DNA of 64,000 bases from an uncultured Polaribacter sp. (GTDB taxonomy: Bacteria > Bacteroidota > Bacteroidia > Flavobacteriales > Flavobacteriaceae): positions 310,001-374,000 of the forward strand of contig NZ_CANMVP010000001.1 of assembly GCF_947501385.1 (NCBI RefSeq), read 5' to 3'. The notes below the pieces were generated by a model. The model was not told the origin of the DNA. It worked only from the letters and a program-made list of their open reading frames with translations, and searched no databases. Of the stretch, positions 55,988 through 63,001 are shown in pieces (within the stretch, counting starts at the first letter, position 1; every line of letters begins with the position of its first letter). Position numbers and translations under genes: made by a program.

Positions 55988-56362
55988 TTACTTAAGCTCT
56001 ACCTCAGCTCCAGCTTCTTCTAAAGATGCTTTAAGACCTTCAGCCTCATCTTTAGTTACACCTTCTTTTACTGCTGCTGGTACGCTATCTACAATACCTT
56101 TAGCTTCTTTCAATCCTAAACCAGTTAATTCTTTAACTAATTTTACAACTGCTAATTTAGAACCACCTGCTGCTGTTAAGATAACATCAAATTCAGTTTG
56201 CTCATCTGCTGCGTCATCACCTCCTGCTGCTGGTCCCGCTACTGCTACTGCTGCTGCTGCTGGCTCAATACCGTATTCATCTTTTAAGATAGTTGCTAAT
56301 TCATTAACTTCTTTTACTGTTAAGTTAACTAATTGTTCTGCGAAATCTTTTAAATCTGCCAT
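55988..56362 (-). CDS. rplL: Ribosomal protein bL12 (L7/L12)
   Basis: This 124-residue stalk protein has an N-terminal dimerisation domain ([19 protein letters not shown]), an Ala/Gly-rich hinge (residues 35-52, [14 protein letters not shown]) and the C-terminal factor-binding domain ([19 protein letters not shown], then [12 protein letters not shown]). It binds the base formed by uL10 and recruits translation factors. It is followed by rpoB after 146 bp containing hairpins, the usual place for adjusting ribosomal protein output against polymerase output. Confidence 0.98.
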   Translation of the reverse strand: MADLKDFAEQLVNLTVKEVNELATILKDEYGIEPAAAAVAVAGPAAGGDDAADEQTEFDVILTAAGGSKLAVVKLVKELTGLGLKEAKGIVDSVPAAVKEGVTKDEAEGLKASLEEAGAEVELK

Positions 56363-56412
56363 TTTACTTGTTTTTAAAAATTTTGTTTATTATAGTTTAT
56401 TTGTGCGCGTGC

Positions 56413-56931
56413 TTATTTTTCAGATAATGTCTTAATAATACCTGAAAGTGTTTGTCCACCTGATTGTAATGCCGAAATAACATTTTTAGCAGGAGACTGT
56501 AATAATCCAATGATTTCACCAATAAGTTCTTCTCTAGATTTAATATCTACTAAAGCATCTAATTGATCATCACCAATATAAATAGACTCTTCTGCAAAAG
56601 CCCCTTTTAATAAAGGTCTATCTTTAGATTTTCTTCTGAACTCTTTGATTAATTTTGCAGGAGCATTTGCTGCTTCTGAAATCATCATCGAAGTATTTCC
56701 TTTTAATACTGTTGGTAAGTCTCCAAAATCTTTATCTGAAGCTTCCATTGCTTTTGCAAGTAATGTATTCTTTACAACTGATAACTGAACACCTGCTTTA
56801 AAACAAGCTCTACGTAAGATTGATGTAGTTCCTGCATCTAATCCAGATATATCTGCTAAATATAATGTATTAGTATCTGCTAATGTTGCTGTTAAATCTT
56901 GTATTACTTGTGATTTCTCTTCTCTAGTCAT
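56413..56931 (-). CDS. rplJ: Ribosomal protein uL10
   Basis: I chose the ATG at 56931 (MTREEKSQVIQDL), the family start; an ATG at 56970 would overlap rplA. The 172-residue protein has the N-terminal rRNA-binding domain (TLYLADISGLDAGTTSILRR, then GVQLSVVKNTLLAKAM) and a C-terminal helix that carries L7/L12 dimers. The order rplK-rplA-rplJ-rplL is conserved in bacteria, and L10 commonly represses its own operon in other species. It is separated from rplL by 50 bp. Confidence 0.97.
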   Translation of the reverse strand: MTREEKSQVIQDLTATLADTNTLYLADISGLDAGTTSILRRACFKAGVQLSVVKNTLLAKAMEASDKDFGDLPTVLKGNTSMMISEAANAPAKLIKEFRRKSKDRPLLKGAFAEESIYIGDDQLDALVDIKSREELIGEIIGLLQSPAKNVISALQSGGQTLSGIIKTLSEK

Positions 56932-56950
56932 AATTATAAGTTTTAACGTA

Positions 56951-57640
56951 TTAAACAGATTTAAACTCAACGGCTACACTAGGACTCATCGTACTAGACA
57001 TAAAAACACTCTTTACATAAGTACCTTTAGCAGTTGTTGGTTTCAATTTCATTATTGTTTGTAATAATTCGTTTGCATTTTCCTCAATCTTCTTCGCATC
57101 AAAAGATACTTTTCCAACTGCAGCATGAATAATACCAGTCTTATCAACTTTAAAGTCAATTTTACCAGCTTTCACATCTTGAACGGCTTTTGCAACATCC
57201 ATTGTTACCGTACCCGTCTTTGGGTTTGGCATTAAACCTCTAGGACCTAAAACTCTTCCTAAAGGACCTAATTTTCCCATTACACTAGGCATGGTAATAA
57301 TTACATCTACATCTGTCCAACCTCCTTTAATTTTCTGAAGGTATTCATCTAATCCAACATAATCTGCACCTGCTGCTGTAGCTTCTGCTTCTTTATCTGG
57401 AGTTACTAATGCTAAAACTTTTACGTCTTTACCAGTTCCATGAGGTAATGTTACTACACCTCTCACCATTTGATTCGCTTTACGTGGATCTACTCCTAAA
57501 CGTATTGCCATATCTACAGATGCATCGAACTTTACATTAGTAATGTCTTTGACTAGCGCTGAAGCAGCTGCTAAATCATAAGATTTAGAGCTATCTAACT
57601 TTGCGTGTGCTTCTTTTTGCTTTTTTGTTAATTTTGCCAT
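56951..57640 (-). CDS. rplA: Ribosomal protein uL1
   Basis: This 229-residue protein of the L1 stalk has the family blocks [40 protein letters not shown] and [19 protein letters not shown], the last binding 23S rRNA. It helps release the E-site tRNA and in many bacteria represses the rplKA mRNA. It starts 20 bp after the rplK stop and ends 19 bp before the chosen rplJ start. Confidence 0.98.
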   Translation of the reverse strand: MAKLTKKQKEAHAKLDSSKSYDLAAASALVKDITNVKFDASVDMAIRLGVDPRKANQMVRGVVTLPHGTGKDVKVLALVTPDKEAEATAAGADYVGLDEYLQKIKGGWTDVDVIITMPSVMGKLGPLGRVLGPRGLMPNPKTGTVTMDVAKAVQDVKAGKIDFKVDKTGIIHAAVGKVSFDAKKIEENANELLQTIMKLKPTTAKGTYVKSVFMSSTMSPSVAVEFKSV

Positions 57641-57660
57641 TTTACTACTTTTTATAAAGT

Positions 57661-58098
57661 TTATGCTGGTGCATTACCTTTTACTGTTAAACCCATAGAA
57701 CGTGCTGTACCTGCAATCATACGCATTGCTGAAGAAATTTCAAAGGCATTTAAATCTACCATCTTATCTTCTGCAATTACTTTAATCTGATCCCAAGTAA
57801 CGGATGCTACTTTTTTCCTGTTAGGTTCTCCTGAACCTTTTTTAATTTTGGCCGCTTCTAGTAACTGGACTGCTGCAGGAGGAGTTTTTACGACGAAATC
57901 GAATGATTTGTCTTTGAAAACAGTAATAACAACAGGTAAAACTTTACCTTGTTTGTCTTGCGTTCTTGCATTAAACTGTTTACAGAACTCCATAATGTTA
58001 ACACCAGCAGCACCTAAAGCGGGTCCAACCGGCGGCGATGGATTCGCTGCGCCTCCCCTTACTTGTAACTTAACTACTTTACTAACTTCTTTTGCCAT
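57661..58098 (-). CDS. rplK: Ribosomal protein uL11
   Basis: This 145-residue protein of the GTPase-associated centre is recognised by [20 protein letters not shown] with [16 protein letters not shown] at the N-terminus, and by [16 protein letters not shown], the rRNA-binding end. It helps factor-dependent GTP hydrolysis on the ribosome. Its ATG at 58098 lies 71 bp after the nusG stop, an intergenic that shows no strong promoter motif. Confidence 0.98.
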   Translation of the reverse strand: MAKEVSKVVKLQVRGGAANPSPPVGPALGAAGVNIMEFCKQFNARTQDKQGKVLPVVITVFKDKSFDFVVKTPPAAVQLLEAAKIKKGSGEPNRKKVASVTWDQIKVIAEDKMVDLNAFEISSAMRMIAGTARSMGLTVKGNAPA

Positions 58099-58169
58099 TT
58101 TAAAAATGTTTAATGATTTGTTTTAATTTTGGAAGCATCAAAACAGATCGGTATATATTTGTGTAACAA

Positions 58170-58721
58170 TTATATCTTTTCTACTTGCATATAACTTAAC
58201 TCTAATGGTGTTTTTCTTCCGAATATTTTCACCATTACTTCAAGTTTACGCTTTTCTTCGTTTACTTTTTCTATTGTTCCGTCAAATCCATTAAAAGGAC
58301 CGTCTACAACTTTTACAGTTTCACCAATGTTAAATGGTATGGCAACGTTTTCATCTTGAATAGACAATTCATCTACCTTACCTAACATTCTGTTTACTTC
58401 AGCTTTTCTCATAGGAACGGGTTCACCACCTTTTGTTTCTCCTAAAAAACCAATAACACCTGTAATGGCTTTTATTACGTGAGGTACTTCTCCTGAAAGA
58501 TTTGCCTCTACCATAATATAACCAGGAAAATAAACTTTTTCTCTGTTTACTTTCTTTCCGTTTCTAATCTGAATAACTTTCTCAGTTGGAACGATTACCT
58601 GACTTACATAATCAGATAAACCTACTCTAGAAATTTCTGTTTCTATATAAGCTTTCACTTTATTTTCTTGTCCTCCAATGGCTCTAACAACATACCATTT
58701 CATTACTGAATCAGCTGCCAT
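58170..58721 (-). CDS. nusG: Transcription termination/antitermination factor NusG
   Basis: This 183-residue protein has an N-terminal NGN domain (MKWYVVRAIGGQENKVKAYI, and VYFPGYIMVEA) and a C-terminal KOW domain (GETVKVVDGPFNGFDGTIEK). It binds RNA polymerase, increases processivity and couples transcription to translation. It directly follows secE (3 bp apart), the conserved order in bacteria. No extra domain is present. Confidence 0.98.
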   Translation of the reverse strand: MAADSVMKWYVVRAIGGQENKVKAYIETEISRVGLSDYVSQVIVPTEKVIQIRNGKKVNREKVYFPGYIMVEANLSGEVPHVIKAITGVIGFLGETKGGEPVPMRKAEVNRMLGKVDELSIQDENVAIPFNIGETVKVVDGPFNGFDGTIEKVNEEKRKLEVMVKIFGRKTPLELSYMQVEKI

Positions 58722-58723
58722 TA

Positions 58724-58921
58724 TTAATTAGATTTAAACATTTCGAAAAAGTTATCTAATCCAGTTTGAAAAACATAGTCTATACCAGCAACTGCCAATG
58801 CAAACAAAATTGTAAATACCGCTACAGTTACAGTTGTTTTTTGAGCATCTTCCTTCGAGATCCACGTCATGTGGTTACTTAACTCATCAAAAGAATCTTT
58901 GATATATTGTATAAAGTTCAT
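58724..58921 (-). CDS. secE: Preprotein translocase subunit SecE
   Basis: This 65-residue single-span SecE is the short form without extra helices. An amphipathic helix (YIKDSFDELSNHMTWISKED) precedes a transmembrane segment at about residues 32-55 (TVAVFTILFALAVAGIDYVF). It stabilises SecY in the inner-membrane translocon. It sits between tRNA-Trp and nusG. Confidence 0.96.
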   Translation of the reverse strand: MNFIQYIKDSFDELSNHMTWISKEDAQKTTVTVAVFTILFALAVAGIDYVFQTGLDNFFEMFKSN

Positions 58922-58998
58922 CTTACTTTTATTTTTATGTAGCTTAAAATTATCTTCAACTTTTGCATCAGATAAAAAAACTCACATTTTATTTTTTG

Positions 58999-59070
58999 CA
59001 CGGGCGGAGAGATTCGAACTCCCGACAGCTGGTTTTGGAGACCAGTGCTCTACCGCTGAACTACGCCCGT
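58999..59070 (-). tRNA. tRNA-Trp (anticodon CCA)
   Basis: A 72-nt tRNA with acceptor stem ACGGGCG/CGCCCGT and anticodon stem-loop CTGGTCTCCAAAACCAG showing CCA. The terminal CCA is not encoded. It is placed between tuf and secE, as in many bacteria. Confidence 0.95.
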
Positions 59071-59085
59071 TTCTTATTCATTGAT

Positions 59086-59116
59086 AAAGGCATCACGCTA
59101 TAAGCGTGATACCTTT
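59086..59116 (-). terminator. Hairpin between tuf and tRNA-Trp
   Basis: AAAGG-ATCACGCT and AGCGTGAT-CCTTT pair with one C-A mismatch and a 3-nt loop. Only a short T run follows on the minus strand, so it may be a processing site or weak terminator rather than a full stop. Confidence 0.55.
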
Positions 59117-59147
59117 TATATGTATCAATTAAAAAACTAATTTAATG

Positions 59148-60335
59148 TTAGTCTAATAATTCAGTTACCTGACCTGCACCTACTGTTCTACCACCTTCAC
59201 GGATAGCGAAACGTAAACCTACATTTAATGCAATTGCTTGAATTAAGTCTACAGTAATTGTTAAGTTATCTCCTGGCATTACCATCTCAACACCTGAAGG
59301 CAAATTGATAGTACCTGTTACATCTGTAGTTCTCACATAGAACTGTGGACGATAGTTGTTATGAAATGGAGTGTGACGACCACCTTCTTCTTTCTTCAAA
59401 ACATAAACCTCTGCTTTGAATTTAGCATGTGGAGTTACAGAACCTGGTTTACAGATTACCATTCCTCTTTTGATATCTTCTTTTGCAATACCTCTTAATA
59501 AGATACCTGCATTATCTCCAGCTTCACCTCTATCTAAAATTTGACGGAACATTTCGATACCCGTAATAGTAGATGTCATTTTCTCTGCACCCATACCAAT
59601 AATATCAACAACATCTCCTGTATTAGCAATTCCAGTTTCGATTCGTCCAGTTGCTACTGTACCACGACCTGTAATTGAAAACACATCTTCAACAGGCATT
59701 AAGAAATCTTTATCAATTTCTCTTAATGGCTCTTCGATCCATACATCAACAGCTTCCATTAATTCTAAAACAGAATCAACCCATTTCTGTTCACCATTTA
59801 ATGCTCCTAAAGCAGAACCAGCAATTACGGGACCATTATCTCCATCATATTCATAGAAAGAAAGTAATTCTCTTACTTCCATGTCTACCAATTCGATTAA
59901 TTCTTCATCATCAACCATATCCACTTTGTTCATGAAAACAACCATACGAGGAATACCAACTTGGCGTCCTAAAAGGATGTGCTCACGAGTTTGTGGCATT
60001 GGTCCATCTGTAGCAGCAACAACTAAAATTGCACCGTCCATTTGAGCAGCACCTGTTACCATGTTCTTTACGTAATCCGCGTGACCTGGACAGTCAACGT
60101 GAGCGTAATGACGGTTTGCAGTTGCATATTCTACGTGAGAAGTATTAATTGTAATACCTCTTTCTTTTTCTTCTGGAGCGTTATCAATCTGATCGAAAGA
60201 TTTTGCTTCTGAAAAACCAGCATCGGCTAATACTTTAGTAATAGCCGCAGTTAAAGTAGTCTTACCGTGATCTACGTGTCCGATAGTACCAATGTTTAAG
60301 TGTGGTTTCGAACGGTCAAAAGTTCCTTTTGCCAT
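59148..60335 (-). CDS. tuf: Elongation factor Tu
   Basis: This 395-residue GTPase carries aminoacyl-tRNA to the ribosome. The G motifs are intact: GHVDHGKT (G1), [12 protein letters not shown] (G3) and NKVDMVDD (G4), and domains 2 and 3 follow ([27 protein letters not shown]). It ends [10 protein letters not shown]. The gene sits between a block of four tRNA genes and tRNA-Trp. No second tuf is visible. Confidence 0.99.
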   Translation of the reverse strand: MAKGTFDRSKPHLNIGTIGHVDHGKTTLTAAITKVLADAGFSEAKSFDQIDNAPEEKERGITINTSHVEYATANRHYAHVDCPGHADYVKNMVTGAAQMDGAILVVAATDGPMPQTREHILLGRQVGIPRMVVFMNKVDMVDDEELIELVDMEVRELLSFYEYDGDNGPVIAGSALGALNGEQKWVDSVLELMEAVDVWIEEPLREIDKDFLMPVEDVFSITGRGTVATGRIETGIANTGDVVDIIGMGAEKMTSTITGIEMFRQILDRGEAGDNAGILLRGIAKEDIKRGMVICKPGSVTPHAKFKAEVYVLKKEEGGRHTPFHNNYRPQFYVRTTDVTGTINLPSGVEMVMPGDNLTITVDLIQAIALNVGLRFAIREGGRTVGAGQVTELLD

Positions 60336-60396
60336 AATTATTAATTTTAATTCTTAGTTTAAATATATTTAGTGTCTAATAATACGTATTTAATTG

Positions 60397-60469
60397 AGCC
60401 AGCGATGGGATTTGAACCCACGACCTCATCCCTACCAAGGATGCGCTCTACCAACTGAGCTACACCGGC
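60397..60469 (-). tRNA. tRNA-Thr (anticodon GGT)
   Basis: A 73-nt tRNA. The acceptor stem GCCGGTG/CGCTGGC holds wobble pairs, and the anticodon stem-loop CATCCTTGGTAGGGATG shows GGT. It is the last of four tRNAs before tuf. Confidence 0.95.
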
Positions 60470-60489
60470 TTAATTGGACTTTTTTTTTG

Positions 60490-60562
60490 AGCGAAAGACC
60501 GGGTTCGAACCGGCGACATTCAGCTTGGAAGGCTGACGCTCTACCAACTGAGCTACTTTCGC
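60490..60562 (-). tRNA. tRNA-Gly (anticodon TCC)
   Basis: A 73-nt tRNA with acceptor stem GCGAAAG/CTTTCGC and anticodon stem-loop TCAGCCTTCCAAGCTGA showing TCC. It is 20 bp from the neighbouring tRNA-Thr. Confidence 0.95.
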
Positions 60563-60575
60563 AAAATGTAAATTG

Positions 60576-60657
60576 TGGGGAGAGCAGGATTCGAACCTGC
60601 GAAGACGTAGTCAACGGAGTTACAGTCCGTCCTCGTTGGCCGCTTGAGTATCTCCCC
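60576..60657 (-). tRNA. tRNA-Tyr (anticodon GTA)
   Basis: An 82-nt tRNA with a long variable arm, acceptor stem GGGGAGA/TCTCCCC and anticodon stem-loop ACGGACTGTAACTCCGT showing GTA. It is 13 bp from tRNA-Gly. Confidence 0.95.
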
Positions 60658-60695
60658 TTTAATTTACTATTTTAATGAACTTATTCTGTTTTTTA

Positions 60696-60713
60696 GAGCC
60701 GATGGAGGGACTC
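60696..60713 (-). repeat. Duplicated 3' fragment of tRNA-Thr(TGT)
   Basis: The 18 bp GAGCCGATGGAGGGACTC are identical to the last part of the tRNA-Thr gene at 60819-60836 (3' acceptor strand plus part of the T arm). The copy then breaks off into a repeat element. It is not a functional tRNA. Confidence 0.75.
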
Positions 60714-60773
60714 CTTTCGACTTCGCTCAAGATAAACCTGTCTGCCGACAGGCAGGCTTCTCGTCCCAATTGA
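60714..60773. repeat. Dispersed palindromic repeat inside the tRNA cluster
   Basis: TTTCGACTTCGCTCAAG resembles the arm of the element at 47601-47645. A hairpin CCTGTCTG-CCGA-CAGGCAGG follows at 60737-60756. It lies directly next to the tRNA-Thr fragment, between tRNA-Thr and tRNA-Tyr. Confidence 0.65.
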
Positions 60774-60819
60774 TTATTTATTATATCAATCAATTCTTGA
60801 TGCGATTTTTACTTTTTTG

Positions 60820-60893
60820 AGCCGATGGAGGGACTCGAACCCACGACCTGCTGATTACAAATCAGCTGCTCTAGCCAGCTGAGCTACATCGGC
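60820..60893 (-). tRNA. tRNA-Thr (anticodon TGT)
   Basis: A 74-nt tRNA with acceptor stem GCCGATG/CATCGGC and anticodon stem-loop GCTGATTTGTAATCAGC showing TGT. It is the first tRNA of the cluster, just after its promoter. Confidence 0.95.
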
Positions 60894-60901
60894 TGTTTTA
60901 T

Positions 60902-60932
60902 AAAAAAACAATCCGCTATTTCTAACGGATTG
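60902..60932 (-). terminator. Terminator of the rpsU-xerC-hpf unit
   Basis: CAATCCG and CGGATTG (60909-60932) form a 7-bp stem with a 10-nt loop, followed on the minus strand by a run of seven T. It lies past the hpf stop and abuts the tRNA promoter element at 60933-60940. Confidence 0.7.
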
Positions 60933-60940
60933 CAAATGTA
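60933..60940 (-). promoter_or_regulatory. Promoter element of the tRNA/tuf operon
   Basis: TACATTTG (followed by C) matches the Bacteroidota -7 consensus exactly, with TTTT 19 bp upstream near the -33 position. It is 40 bp from the first tRNA. Confidence 0.6.
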
Positions 60941-60999
60941 TAAAGTTTTTTTATATTCTAAAACTTTTTTATAATATTATTTCTCTTTTTTTTCTCTTT

Positions 61000-61308
61000 T
61001 TATGAAATCAAAGAATCTCTATGCTTTTCTTTAGATCTTTTTAGTTGTCTTTTTAGATTATCTACCGCAGCATTAATGCCTTCTTCAAAGGTTTTTGTTT
61101 CTCTTTTTACAATTAATTCACTACCAGGAATGTTAATTTTTATTTCTGTTATTTTATTTTCTTTGTCGCTAGTATTCTGAACTTTTAAGAATACTTCTGC
61201 ATCTACTATTTTATCGTGGAACTTTGTTAGCGTTGAAACCTTCGTTTCTGTAAATTTCATTAATTGACTATCTGCATTAAAATTTACTGATTGTGTAAAT
61301 ACTTTCAT
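61000..61308 (-). CDS. hpf: Ribosome hibernation promoting factor, short form
   Basis: This 102-residue protein is of the HPF/YfiA family. It has the N-terminal MKVFTQSVNFNADSQLMKF, a helix with KVSTLTKFHDKIVDAEVFL, and the basic C-terminal helix AVDNLKRQLKRSKEKHRDS that lies in the decoding region of idle ribosomes. It lacks the C-terminal dimerisation domain of the long form, so it would need another factor for 100S formation. It starts 3 bp after the xerC stop and ends before a terminator that overlaps the tRNA promoter. Confidence 0.94.
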   Translation of the reverse strand: MKVFTQSVNFNADSQLMKFTETKVSTLTKFHDKIVDAEVFLKVQNTSDKENKITEIKINIPGSELIVKRETKTFEEGINAAVDNLKRQLKRSKEKHRDSLIS

Positions 61309-61311
61309 GAA

Positions 61312-62202
61312 TTATTCTTTTTTATTGCTTCTAGGGTGAGCTTGGTTATACACTTTTTTAATTGCATCAAGGCTATTGTGCGTATAGACTTGTGTAGAAG
61401 CTAAAGAAGAGTGCCCTAGCAGTTCTTTAACCGAATTTAAATCTGCCCCCTCATTTAAAAGATGTGTTGCAAAAGAATGTCTTAATATATGAGGACTCTT
61501 TTTTACTTTTGAAGAGACTTGACTAAAGTAAGAATTTATAATTCTGTAGACAAGTGTTTCATATAGTTTATTTCCTTTTGAAGTAATTAAAAGAAATTCT
61601 GAAGTAATTTTTTTTTCTATTTTTAAGTTTAAATATGCTGTTAAAGTCTCTAGAACCGAAGTAAGTATAGGTACAAGTCGCTCTTTATTTCTTTTTCCTA
61701 AAACTTTAATGGTTCTATCGGAAAGATCTACATCACTATTTTTAATATGAATTAATTCAGCTCTTCTAATTCCTGTTGAATACAATAATTCTACTAATAA
61801 TTTATTTCTTATGGAATCAAAATCTTTCTGCTGGTCTATATTTTTAATTACAGAATTAATTTCTTTTGCTGTAAAAGGAACTTGCACCCTCTTAGCTACT
61901 TTAAGTGCTCTATGTTTTGCAAGTGGATTGCTCTCTATTTGCGCTGTCTTCTGAAGAAATTTATAAAATGACTTTAGCGAACTTACTTTTCTATTGATAC
62001 TATTATTGGAGATATTTGAATTTACCAAACAAACCATCCAACTTCTTACTTGGGCATAATTTATTTCTGTTAAGTCTTGTGCATCATATTCTGTTTCACA
62101 AAAATCTTTAAATGCAATTAGATCCGTTTTATAGGCAGTAATGGTATGCTTAGAATATTGTTTTTCTAAAGAGAGGTATTCTAAAAAGGAATTTATGAGC
62201 AT
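61312..62202 (-). CDS. xerC: Tyrosine recombinase XerC/XerD type
   Basis: This 296-residue protein is a standard cellular tyrosine recombinase, not a phage integrase. It has an N-terminal SAM-like core-binding domain (FLEYLSLEKQYSKHTITAY), and a catalytic domain with all active-site residues: Arg in STGIRRAEL, Lys in LGKRNKERLVPI, H-x-x-R in HILRHSFATH, His in LLGHSSLAST, and Tyr in VYTHN. It resolves chromosome dimers at dif. It cannot be assigned to XerC or XerD with certainty by eye. It sits between rpsU and hpf, the usual flavobacterial order. Confidence 0.9.
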   Translation of the reverse strand: MLINSFLEYLSLEKQYSKHTITAYKTDLIAFKDFCETEYDAQDLTEINYAQVRSWMVCLVNSNISNNSINRKVSSLKSFYKFLQKTAQIESNPLAKHRALKVAKRVQVPFTAKEINSVIKNIDQQKDFDSIRNKLLVELLYSTGIRRAELIHIKNSDVDLSDRTIKVLGKRNKERLVPILTSVLETLTAYLNLKIEKKITSEFLLITSKGNKLYETLVYRIINSYFSQVSSKVKKSPHILRHSFATHLLNEGADLNSVKELLGHSSLASTQVYTHNSLDAIKKVYNQAHPRSNKKE

Positions 62203-62247
62203 TTTTTATACTTTCTTAATTCAAATTTAGTGAATTTAGCGCATAAA

Positions 62248-62279
62248 AAAACTCGCAACATCTAAATGTTACGAGTTTT
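62248..62279 (-). terminator. Terminator after rpsU
   Basis: AAAACTCGCAACAT and ATGTTACGAGTTTT pair over 14 bp with one mismatch and a 4-nt loop, between rpsU and xerC. A second hairpin (ATTCCGCT/AGCGGAAT, loop TTTC) lies at 62307-62326, closer to rpsU. They may reduce read-through into xerC. Confidence 0.65.
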
Positions 62280-62381
62280 ATGATTTGAAAGGTATCTATT
62301 GACGAGATTCCGCTTTTCAGCGGAATTAATTCAACTTACCATTTTTACTGCGTCTTTCAGACTTGTAAAAATTGAGTTTCA

Positions 62382-62579
62382 TTAACCTACTTCTTCCTGT
62401 GTTCTTAATCTTTGAACGTAAGACGCTTTAATTCTTTGAGCTCTTTTCGCTACAGAAGGCTTTGTAAAGTTTTTTCTGTTACGCAAGTTTTTCATAGTCT
62501 TTGTACGATCAAACTTTCGCTTGTAACGTTTTAAAGCTCTATCGATATTCTCTCCTTCTTTGATAGGTATAATTAACAT
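62382..62579 (-). CDS. rpsU: Ribosomal protein bS21
   Basis: This 65-residue small-subunit protein is recognised by IPIKEGENIDRALKRYKRKF, RTKTMKNLRNRKNF and the basic C-terminus. In Bacteroidota, bS21 with bS6 and bS18 hides the 3' end of 16S rRNA, so most mRNAs cannot use Shine-Dalgarno pairing. In contrast, this gene has a near-perfect Shine-Dalgarno sequence, GGGAGGTG (62587-62594), 7 bp before the ATG. That fits the autoregulation proposed for Flavobacterium bS21: shortage of the protein frees the anti-Shine-Dalgarno and raises its own translation. A promoter matching both consensus boxes lies at 62654-62683. Confidence 0.97.
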   Translation of the reverse strand: MLIIPIKEGENIDRALKRYKRKFDRTKTMKNLRNRKNFTKPSVAKRAQRIKASYVQRLRTQEEVG

Positions 62580-62586
62580 AAGTTGG

Positions 62587-62594
62587 CACCTCCC
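62587..62594 (-). promoter_or_regulatory. Strong Shine-Dalgarno sequence of rpsU
   Basis: GGGAGGTG in an extended AAGGGAGGTG context, spaced 7 nt from the ATG. It pairs with seven consecutive bases (GGAGGTG) of the 16S 3' end. I saw no other start in this window with such a match. Confidence 0.85.
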
Positions 62595-62653
62595 TTCATA
62601 GTATCTTTATATTTTGAATAGCTCTATAAACTATTGGTTTATTTTTTGGACTG

Positions 62654-62683
62654 CAAATGTAATTACAAATTATGAAATAACAA
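62654..62683 (-). promoter_or_regulatory. Promoter of rpsU
   Basis: On the minus strand TTG (62681-62683), a 19-bp spacer and TACATTTG (62654-62661) match the Bacteroidota -33/-7 promoter. The predicted transcript starts about 70 nt upstream of the ATG. Confidence 0.65.
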
Positions 62684-62780
62684 TTGCGAAATTAATTTAT
62701 TTTGTAATTAGTGGTTTGTGGTTTGTTAGCCAAAATGAAAATTCTCTGAATTTCAAACTTGAACTTTGAAACTAAAAACT

Positions 62781-63001
62781 ATGTGGCGGGTTTATATTCC
62801 TTACCGTCTATGATCATTTTTGCAATAATTGGAAATGATTTTTGCAAAAATAACAATCAAAAAACTATGTGGCGGGTTTATATTCCTTACCGTCTATGAT
62901 CATTTTTGCAATAATCGGAAATGATTTTTGCAAAAATAACAATCAAAAAACTATGTGGCGGGTTTATATTCCTTACCGTCTATGATCATTTTTGCAATAA
63001 T
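62781..63001. repeat. 86-bp tandem repeat made from the 3' end of the acyl-CoA dehydrogenase gene
   Basis: Two full 86-bp units (62781-62866 and 62867-62952) differ by one base. The third, partial unit (from 62953, about 49 bp) is the real end of the coding sequence. Each unit repeats the last codons of the gene (AKMIIDGKEYKPAT and stop) plus a 36-bp spacer rich in A and T. Confidence 0.9.
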
